Assembly (NCBI GenBank): GCA_029817715.1
Contig: JARUPY010000482.1
Coordinates: 1-64,000, forward strand
From: Melastoma dodecandrum
Lineage: Eukaryota > Streptophyta > Magnoliopsida > Myrtales > Melastomataceae
DNA: 64,000 bases
Direction of reading: 5' to 3'
Numbering within the stretch: position 1 is the first letter of the stretch; each line of letters starts with the position of its first letter. Below are positions 56,867 to 64,000 of this stretch, in pieces. The notes below the pieces were generated by a model. It had not been told where the DNA came from, did not search any database, and saw nothing but the letters and a program-made list of their open reading frames with translations. The translations under genes were made by a program, and so were the position numbers.

Positions 56867-59800
56867 TTATTCTTCAAACAAGGAAGGGTACTTCTCTCGC
56901 ATTTCTGCTTCATGTTCCCAGGTTTTCTGTTCTCTCCCAGCTCCGCTCCAGAGGACTTGCACCAGTGACATTTTTCTTTTTCGTAGTATTCGTTCATCTT
57001 GATCAATAATTCGCACTGGTTTTATTGTAACACTCAGATTGTCGTTCACTATAACTTCTGATGTTTCCGTCCTTAAATCCGGGTCTGGTTCATACTTGCG
57101 CAATACTGAGACATGAAAAACATCATGACAATGGGAGAGTTCCGGAGGGATTGCTACGCGATATGCCGACTTTCCTATCCGTTCCGTTACTTTATATGGC
57201 CCAATGTAGCGAGGACTTAACTTGTGAGTTCTCCTCGCTCTGAACATTGATTTCATCGGTGACAACTTTAAGAACACCTCATCATCAACATGAAATTCTA
57301 AGGGCCTCCTTCTGCGATCAGCATAACTCTTTTGTCGACTCTGCGCAGTTTTCATCCGTTCTCTGACTGTGGTCACCACGTTTGAGGTTTCCTGTATCAA
57401 TTCAGGTCCGTTGAATGTCCTTTCTCCTGGTTCATTCCAACACAGTGGTGATCTACAACTTCTGCCATAGAGGGCTTCATAGGGCGCCATTCCGATACTA
57501 GCATGATAACTATTATTGTACGCAAATTCCACCAATGGCAAGTGATCAACCCAACTTCCTTTCCACTCAAGAGCACACGCTCTGAGCATATCTTCTAATG
57601 TTTGAATAGTTCTTTCCGTCTGTCCATCTGTCTGTGGATGGAAGGCGGTACTCATTTGCAATTTTGTATCCAAGGCTTCTTGTAAGTTCCTCCACAATCT
57701 AGACGTGAATCGTGGATCTCGATCAGAGGTAATGGTATGGGGCACGCCGTGGTATCTCACAATCTCTTTGATATACAGCTTAGCTAAGGACTCCAATGAC
57801 CAGTTGATCCGAATAGGAATGAAATGTGCCGACTTCGTGAGTCTATCAACCACTACCCACACAGAATCCATGTTTCGGCCTCCTTTGGGTAGGTTCGTTA
57901 CGAAGTCCATTGCTATGTCTTCCCACTTCCATTCTGGTACTGGGAGTGGTTCTAATAATCCTCCTGGTCGTTGGTGTTCAATCTTCACTTGCTGACATGT
58001 CTTGCAGTAATTTACGTACCTTGCCACGTCCTTCTTCATCTTAGGCCACCAGAAATCCTTTCGTAAGTTTCTATACATCTTTGTAATTCCTGGATGTATG
58101 CTATATTTACCCTTATGTGCCTCATCCATTAATCTACGTTTCACTTCCTTCACGTCAGGTACGTATACACGTCCTTGAAATCTCAGCATCCCATCTGGTG
58201 CTAGTTCAAACTGGGCATACTTCTCTGTTCCGATTTCTTCTCGCACCATTCTTAGGTACTCATCCTGGGATTGTGCTTCTCGGATAATCATTAACATCTC
58301 TGGCTCCACCTGTCCTCTAGCCATACATAATCGTCCATCTGGCTCTTCGAGACGCAAGTCCAAATTACTTAATTGTTCTATCATCCGTGACTCTTCCACC
58401 AGGAGGCACATAAGTGAACAATGCTTCCTGCTCAAGGCGTCTGCCACCACATTTGCTTTGCCTGGATGGTATTGAATTGTACAGTCATAATCTTTTAGTA
58501 GTTCCATCCACCTTCGTTGTCTCATATTCAGTTCCTTCTGTGTGAATAGATACTTCAGACTCTTATGGTCTGTGCATACTTCGAATTTTTCTCCATACAG
58601 ATAATGCCTCCACAATTTTAATGCAAATACCACAGCAGCGAACTCTAAATCATGGGTTGGGTAATTTTCCTCGTGTTTCCTCAATTGTCGAGAGGCATAT
58701 GCCACTACTTTACCGTTTTGCATCAATACGCAACCCAATCCCTGAGTGGATGCATCACAGTACACCACGAATTTTCCTGACTCACTCGGTATAGTTAACA
58801 CAGGAGCGCTAGTTAATCTCCTCTTGAGTTCTTCAAAACATTCTTCACAGTTATTTGTCCATTCAAACTGGACATCCTTTCTTAATAGTTTAGTCATAGG
58901 GGCAACTATTTTAGAAAATCCCTCGACAAATCTCCTGTAGTAACCTGCCAACCCAAGGAAACTTCTTACTTCTGCTGCTGTCGTCGGTCGTGGCCATTTC
59001 TTAACTGCTTCCACTTTCGTAGGATCTACTCCTATACCTGTGGCTGAAATGACATGTCCAAGGAATGTTACCTTCTCAAGCCAAAACTCACATTTGCTGA
59101 GTTTGGCATACAATTTATTTTCCCGTAACGTCCTTAGTACAATAGACAGGTGTTCCTTGTGTTCTTCTTTACTCTTAGAGTATACGAGAATATCATCAAT
59201 GAACACTATCACGAATTGATCCAGGTACGGTCGAAACACTTGATTCATTAATCCCATGAATACTGTCGGTGCATTGGTTACTCCAAACGGCATTACTCTG
59301 AACTCGTAATGACCGTATCTCGTTCTGAATGCAGTCTTAGGGATATCTTCTTCCCGCACTCCAATCTGGTAATAACCTGATCTCAAATCGATCTTGGAGT
59401 ACACCACTGATCCCTGTAACTGATCGAATAAATCATCTATACGTGGAAGTGGATATCGATTCTTGATTGTATTTTGGTTAAGCAACCTATAGTCAATACA
59501 CAATCGCATCGATCCATCCTTCTTTTTTACAAACAAAACAGGAGCGCCCCACGGGCTTACACTAGCGCGAATAAAGTTCTTATTTACAAGTTCCTGCAAC
59601 TGTGCTTTCAATTCTTTCAACTCGGCAAAACTCATGCGATACGGAGTCCGAGAAATGGGAGTTGTCCCCGGAACCAAATCTATCACAAACTCTACTTCCC
59701 TACTAGGTGGTAGTCCCGGTAGCTCCTCGGGAAAGACATCAGAAAAGTCCTTCACCACTTCAATCCGCTCCAGCATCGGTAGCTCAGCTTCTTTGTTCAG

Positions 59801-61324
59801 CACAGTCGCTAGAAACGCTTCGTGCCCTGTCTGTACAAGGTGATACGCCCGTGTCGCTGATATCATCAAAATCTGGCCGCATCCTCCATGGCCTATGTAC
59901 TCACGAGAACCTCCATCTTCTGTGCTAAACAAAATGCGCTTCCTTTCACAGTCTACCTGTGCATGGCTGGAAGCCAACCAATCCATGCCCAGAATAATCT
60001 CAAAATCACGGATCTGCAACACCAACAGATCAATAGTAAACTTTAATTCAGCTACAATTAGCTCATAATTTAGACACGCATCATCAACGCAGTATTCTAT
60101 TCCAGTAGGGAACACAACATGCCACTGTTTCACTGTCTTCTCTACTATCCAACCATATTTCTCCACACAGTTAGATGACACAAAAGAGTGTGTAGCACCG
60201 GTATCAAACAAGGCATAAACTAATTCACCTTGAAGTCGAACCGTACCTGAGATCACACCGCGAGATGCAACAGCATCCGCTTCCGTGGTCGCATTCAGTC
60301 TCACAGTCTCTGCAGGCCCACTGACTGATCCCCTAGAAGTAGACACAATCGGTCCTGGTCTATTTCCACTACTTGGGCGTGGAGCGTTCGATCCGGTTAA
60401 CCCGCTACCGGAGCCCGCTCCTAGTCCTTGAGGACATTCCTTGCGAATGTGTCCTGGCTGCCCACACCGATAACAAGTGAATTCCCTGGACGCACATGAA
60501 TCTCCATAGTGACGCCTCCCGCATCTCTGGCAAAGGGGCTGACATCCTGTTCTCACTCCCTGACCTCTTCCCTGAGAGAATGATCGTACCGGCATAGGAG
60601 CTCTCGGGGGTCGGTTCACCTGAAACCGTGGAGCAGAGGAGGATGACTCTCCCAACCGGAACTTCTTCCTCGGAGGTGATCCTACTCCTAACATTCTTCT
60701 CACATTCTCCTCTTCCCCAGCAGCCTTCATATCTGCCCACCCTTCTTCAGCGCTCTGTGCTCTCATATATATTTCTTCGTAAGTTGTGAGCATCAGAGTT
60801 CTTAGTTGGATTCTGATTTCCGGTCTCAGTCCCTCCTCAAACTTCTTAGCCTTCGCCTCGGCACTCATTGTCGGGCCATACCTTGACAGAGCGGAAAACC
60901 GTGCCTCATACTCATCCACTGACATCCTTTCCTGCCTCAGATATAAGAATTCCCTAGCTTTCTTCTCCCTGAACACGTGAGGATAGAATTTCCCTAGAAA
61001 CGCCATTCTGAACACTGTCCATTCATCTCCAGAATGAAGAATCCGTGCTCCATCTTTGTTGGCCTTCCACCAGTCATTTGCTTCTCGCTTAATCGACTGT
61101 TGTACTAACATCATCTTCTCTTCTGTCGAACATCCCAACACGTCGAAAGCATTCTCCAGTTCGACAATAAATTCTTCCGCTTTCTCAGGCCCTTCTTCAC
61201 CCGAATAGATGGGTACTTCGAGTTTCCGAAATTGTCCGATGAGCGCGACCTTTCTCTTGCGCTGTAGATCCTCATCCCTAGGGGGAGAATTCCGCACAGC
61301 GTTACGTATGCCCTCCTCAGACAT
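56867..61324 (-). CDS. Gag-pol polyprotein of the Tekay-like chromovirus
   Basis: 1485 residues with no stop or frameshift. Gag core about 35-205. Two Cys-rich knuckles, [17 protein letters not shown] (265-277) and [18 protein letters not shown] (284-297). Protease [11 protein letters not shown] (Asp374). Reverse transcriptase about 560-740, [16 protein letters not shown] at 708-711. RNase H about 850-965, YCDAST, TDHKSL, ADALSRK. Integrase zinc domain H1070, H1077, C1107, C1110; core triad D1140 (MDF), D1201 (SDRDPRF), E1237 (QTERTIQ). Chromodomain about 1436-1485 ([18 protein letters not shown] to [10 protein letters not shown]), expected to guide integration to heterochromatin. The Met at 61324 gives the usual gag N-terminus. 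The length is normal for the clade. All catalytic residues I can check are present, so the protein is potentially functional. Confidence 0.95.
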   Translation of the reverse strand: MSEEGIRNAVRNSPPRDEDLQRKRKVALIGQFRKLEVPIYSGEEGPEKAEEFIVELENAFDVLGCSTEEKMMLVQQSIKREANDWWKANKDGARILHSGDEWTVFRMAFLGKFYPHVFREKKAREFLYLRQERMSVDEYEARFSALSRYGPTMSAEAKAKKFEEGLRPEIRIQLRTLMLTTYEEIYMRAQSAEEGWADMKAAGEEENVRRMLGVGSPPRKKFRLGESSSSAPRFQVNRPPRAPMPVRSFSQGRGQGVRTGCQPLCQRCGRRHYGDSCASREFTCYRCGQPGHIRKECPQGLGAGSGSGLTGSNAPRPSSGNRPGPIVSTSRGSVSGPAETVRLNATTEADAVASRGVISGTVRLQGELVYALFDTGATHSFVSSNCVEKYGWIVEKTVKQWHVVFPTGIEYCVDDACLNYELIVAELKFTIDLLVLQIRDFEIILGMDWLASSHAQVDCERKRILFSTEDGGSREYIGHGGCGQILMISATRAYHLVQTGHEAFLATVLNKEAELPMLERIEVVKDFSDVFPEELPGLPPSREVEFVIDLVPGTTPISRTPYRMSFAELKELKAQLQELVNKNFIRASVSPWGAPVLFVKKKDGSMRLCIDYRLLNQNTIKNRYPLPRIDDLFDQLQGSVVYSKIDLRSGYYQIGVREEDIPKTAFRTRYGHYEFRVMPFGVTNAPTVFMGLMNQVFRPYLDQFVIVFIDDILVYSKSKEEHKEHLSIVLRTLRENKLYAKLSKCEFWLEKVTFLGHVISATGIGVDPTKVEAVKKWPRPTTAAEVRSFLGLAGYYRRFVEGFSKIVAPMTKLLRKDVQFEWTNNCEECFEELKRRLTSAPVLTIPSESGKFVVYCDASTQGLGCVLMQNGKVVAYASRQLRKHEENYPTHDLEFAAVVFALKLWRHYLYGEKFEVCTDHKSLKYLFTQKELNMRQRRWMELLKDYDCTIQYHPGKANVVADALSRKHCSLMCLLVEESRMIEQLSNLDLRLEEPDGRLCMARGQVEPEMLMIIREAQSQDEYLRMVREEIGTEKYAQFELAPDGMLRFQGRVYVPDVKEVKRRLMDEAHKGKYSIHPGITKMYRNLRKDFWWPKMKKDVARYVNYCKTCQQVKIEHQRPGGLLEPLPVPEWKWEDIAMDFVTNLPKGGRNMDSVWVVVDRLTKSAHFIPIRINWSLESLAKLYIKEIVRYHGVPHTITSDRDPRFTSRLWRNLQEALDTKLQMSTAFHPQTDGQTERTIQTLEDMLRACALEWKGSWVDHLPLVEFAYNNSYHASIGMAPYEALYGRSCRSPLCWNEPGERTFNGPELIQETSNVVTTVRERMKTAQSRQKSYADRRRRPLEFHVDDEVFLKLSPMKSMFRARRTHKLSPRYIGPYKVTERIGKSAYRVAIPPELSHCHDVFHVSVLRKYEPDPDLRTETSEVIVNDNLSVTIKPVRIIDQDERILRKRKMSLVQVLWSGAGREQKTWEHEAEMREKYPSLFEE

Positions 61325-61626
61325 CCTGTAACCATAATAATTGCATCATTAGTCCCAGTATTATGCCACTCACACATAATACTACATCAACGGAAATATG
61401 AAAACCATATAAGTGTGCTCAATACCAAGCACGCGATCGTTCAATTCCGAGCAATCAATATACTCAACCTTTCCGGTCACTCATTTGTTTTCCGAGAAGT
61501 GTCTGTAACTCGTCGAATGAGTTTAACCAACTCACGCGCATGATCCCGCGCTCAACTTCCCTTTTCCCGAGTTCAAAACCGACTCGTTTATATTTTAAAT
61601 TTTCAACCTTATTACTCCGAGTTTAA
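61325..61626 (-). other. Tekay-like leader
   Basis: Untranslated leader between primer site and gag ATG, about 300 bp; no other feature. Confidence 0.6.
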
Positions 61627-61642
61627 CCTGGCTCTGATACCA
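61627..61642 (-). other. Tekay-like primer-binding site
   Basis: The - strand TGGTATCAGAGCCAGG begins two bases after the 5' LTR and is complementary to initiator tRNA-Met. Confidence 0.92.
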
Positions 61643-61644
61643 TC

Positions 61645-63050
61645 TGAAAAGAACCTGAATACAATTTAATCACAGAACAAAAAAAAAAAAGAAACCATTA
61701 GCAACATACTATGTACGATACCACTCCATGTTCTTTATATTTCCATTCAGGCCGTTCCTCTCGGTGAATTTCCCTTCTGTTACCTCCGCGATCACGGATA
61801 CAATCCATTTGATCACGTCACCCGCGAACCCTCCCGTTCGCATTTGAATCCGGAAAATTGTCCAGCCCATTTGCTTTATTCCGTCATCAGGGCTATCAAC
61901 GATTTTATCCGGATTCTCTATGAATTTACACGGCCATAGATTTGTCCCTTTGGTACGTTAACCACGGTTATTCTCCCCCGTGCTTCGTTCCGGGCCATCA
62001 TTTCCGCCCCAATCATTCTAATCCATACAACAGAGGGAATAAGACATCGGCAACACAACATATACGTATGTAAGTTCAAAGTCCTTAAACCTCTCTGTTG
62101 ATGATAGTTGCCGTTTTGTTCCAGAACAAACCATGAAACATATGGGCATTCCAAGTCGGAGAGGAGTAAACCCGGCCATCCTAGGGATCACGGCCACCTC
62201 ACCTCTTATGTCATTACCAAATTGGGAGGAGACAAAATCTCAACAATTTATCAACACAAGGCTATGGTTTCACAGTTTCCCCTCAACGTAGGTGACGGAG
62301 GAGAACACGTCTCAATTCAACAACTCAATCGTCACACGAAGCCGAAGGGGAGGAACTGCAGATTTCGAGCGCTAAATCACATACACGTGAACCCTCGTAC
62401 ATTTCGGAGGAGAGCAGTCGGCCGTTTCGCAATCAACCACCACCATTAACCGTCCAGGATATTCACCGTCACTTTCCTCACGCTCCGGAACAAGACACGA
62501 GACAGCGCCACCGGCCCCGCCAACGACCAAATAGAGCCATTTTCACGAAGAACAGCCGCTTCACTCAGAAGGGCGGGGTTCGGCTCAGCTCGTGTTGCCT
62601 GGAAACCAGTTTCCACAGCCAGCCAAAGATCTCCCCAACAGCCACGACGCGAGCAGTAGTGAACTCACAGGACATCAATCAACTCAAAATCGAAACCAAG
62701 CTAGACCCGTGGACCAGTCATGGCCATGGCAACAAGCAGACATCCCCAAGCAAGACAACAATGACACAAGAGAAAAAGAGGAACCACGAGACACACTTAG
62801 GCACGACAAAGACGACGTGAGGGAAGAACTGATGGAGTGAAACGTACCTCTTTCCACTTCCTCCACAAAATACCTCGAGTTCTCGACGTCTTCGAACAAT
62901 CTCTCCTCGCGACAAACGAGCTTGAGTTGCCGTCTTCGGCTCCTTCGCACAACTCGGTCAGTTTCGCTTCCTCCTTATTTGCTCAGCCAAACCCTCTGTG
63001 ATGTAAGGAAGATGGTGATCCAATCCCCCGTCCCTCATTCATATATTACA
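61645..63050 (-). repeat. 5' LTR of the Tekay-like element, with U3 deletion
   Basis: About 1406 bp. It matches the 3' LTR from TGAAAAGAACC to the CATATAT near 63045, then goes straight to an ATTACA that fits the LTR end. About 180 bp of U3 are thus lost, possibly through the (TA)n run. This may affect the promoter. Confidence 0.85.
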
Positions 63051-63054
63051 TATA

Positions 63055-64000
63055 GGACCAATAATACGACTATCACAAACAACTCAGGATTTACAGGTGA
63101 AATATATAAGCAAGACATAAGGGAGACAAGCTGAACAGGTTAAGAACAGAGTTGTACAAAGATAGAAGCTTCGACCACCAGAACAGAACAACGCGAGGGT
63201 TGATCAGGGTCGGTAGAAAACAAGAATACAAGCGGGATTTTAAATAGAGTTCCAGTACAGATAATGTTTGGAATACCAAATGAGATAAGTACGATACTGG
63301 ACATGATCTTTGAGTTTTTTCCAGGCTTTGGCATATCTTCCTTCATAAGGAGTAATGAACCAATCTTTGTCTGGGCCATCATGAAGATCATATTCAAGGA
63401 AGACCTGTACTTGTTTCAGGATAGTCTTCTGGATTTTTTGCTCAATGTATTTGGTTAACCATCGGATGTGGTATCCTAGATGTCGAAGGAATTTAGGACT
63501 TTTCCACATGGGTTCGTCATGTCTTCGGCGATGTATGGCAACATGGAAGTGGCTGTGCATCCACCAATTAAGGGGAAAGGGAGGTTTGCAGAGGCAATGT
63601 TTCCTTGGAGGCCTCATCTTTCGCCTACTATCAATATCAAGCCTTTGGCCGAGCCCTCCTGGCTATTTGGCTCTCAAGTGGCGAAGTAGATAGCTTTATG
63701 GTCTCCAGAGAGGATACTGCAGGGAAACTATATGCTTGCTGCAAACAACCTTTAGTCTAAAAATGGTGGATTAGCAGTCAACAGAGATTTAAAAGAGGAA
63801 TTCGCCGGGATCAGCAAAATATGAACATCATTATAGGTGAAAGAAGGTATAATGATAGTGTGAAGCAGAACCTGGAAAACTCTGGAAATAGGAGTGATAA
63901 GATAAACACAATATAAAACACACGATGAATATGAATGAAAAGAGTCATAGGCTGTTTTTGGGTTTTCTGGGTTTTTTGGATGTTTTTGGGTTTATCGAAG
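63055..64000 (-). mobile_element. Second endogenous pararetrovirus copy, partial
   Basis: Starts at GGACCAATAATACGAC, just inside the primer-site region of the first copy, so the tRNA-complementary part itself is lost at the junction with the retrotransposon. It goes on through the small ORF (63617-63240) and the leader, matching 42900-44010 with clear divergence. It runs off the window, so the polyprotein may lie beyond. Confidence 0.85.
63240..63617 (-). CDS. Small conserved pararetrovirus ORF, second copy, 125 residues
   Basis: MRPPRKHCLCKPPFP at the start and HVQYRTYLIWYSKHYLYWNS near the end. Identity to 43516-43142 is moderate by eye but the length and the landmarks (RPP, KPPFP, HSHFH, DEP.WK, HVQYR.YL.WY.K) are kept, with open frames in both. 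The protein is basic and aromatic-rich, with no membrane segment. Function unknown. Confidence 0.72.
   Translation of the reverse strand: MRPPRKHCLCKPPFPLNWWMHSHFHVAIHRRRHDEPMWKSPKFLRHLGYHIRWLTKYIEQKIQKTILKQVQVFLEYDLHDGPDKDWFITPYEGRYAKAWKKLKDHVQYRTYLIWYSKHYLYWNSI

Larger units (their letters stand above)
55244..63050 (-). mobile_element. Tekay-like chromovirus (Ty3/gypsy) with intact gag-pol
   Basis: LTRs at 55244-56829 (3') and 61645-63050 (5') flank one 1485-codon gag-pol on the - strand. The primer site and polypurine tract are both in place. Domain order gag-protease-RT-RNase H-integrase with a C-terminal chromodomain, and a CHDVFHVS block before it, fit the Tekay clade. The LTRs differ by about 15 substitutions over about 1.4 kb by eye, so insertion is recent. 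The 5' LTR is about 180 bp shorter near its outer end. No 5-bp target duplication is visible, and the two flanks are different sequences (NLR on the left, pararetrovirus on the right). Confidence 0.92.

Noticed and set aside
55239..63055. Possible target duplication around the Tekay-like element
   Set aside because: AACCA on the left and TATAG on the right do not match. ACCA also occurs a few bases further right (63057) but is not adjacent to the LTR end.

Overview
This is a repeat-rich, intron-containing nuclear region of a flowering plant, most likely a dicot. The evidence is an Athila-like and a Tekay-like Ty3/gypsy element, Ty1/copia relics, an endogenous caulimovirid (plant pararetrovirus), CC-NBS-LRR disease-resistance sequences of the RPP13-like-1 type, and a chalcone synthase gene with its single conserved intron. 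I cannot name the species from the sequence.

Layout. 1-688 is anonymous flank. 694-11853 is one long decayed Athila-like retrotransposon on the + strand, bounded by the 5-bp target duplication TAAAG. 12440-13850 is a + strand copia gag relic. 13.9-16.8 kb and 20.5-25.2 kb hold dispersed copies of a module carrying an NLR coiled-coil-domain scrap and an unidentified coiled-coil scrap; a further copy lies at 38.6-40.7 kb. 16818-19591 (-) is a chalcone synthase gene broken by many single-base indels, with a solo Athila-family LTR in its intron. 20047-20516 is a fold-back (MITE-like) element. 25.4-27.5 kb is a - strand copia gag relic with PBS and LTR-like sequence.

From 30 to 55 kb three related NLR 3' portions lie on the - strand (30300-33150, 41600-42455, 53661-55243). 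All lack the P-loop half, and they differ in the number of 135-bp LRR modules. Between the second and third lie an endogenous pararetrovirus (42740-50367, longer than one genome unit) and a cluster of unrelated host gene fragments (50757-53040: gibberellin 2-oxidase, RNA polymerase II subunit 3, KIN-7 kinesin, legume lectin, DUF4220). A young Tekay-like retrotransposon with an intact 1485-residue gag-pol (55244-63050, -) cuts into the third NLR. A second, diverged pararetrovirus copy starts on its far side and runs off the window.

How it works together. Little of the window looks like functioning host gene space. The intact coding sequences belong to the Tekay element and, apart from one frame change, the pararetrovirus. 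The host genes (chalcone synthase, NLRs, captured fragments) are all broken or partial. One small multi-exon gene of unknown function (about 34.8-38.3 kb, +) may be real. The most interesting items are the multi-gene fragment cluster, a small protein conserved between the two diverged pararetrovirus copies, the acidic-to-basic junction with a frame change where a viral capsid core would be expected, and the LRR copy-number differences. Single-base indels are unusually dense in the first ~23 kb, so consensus error there should be excluded before calling pseudogenes.
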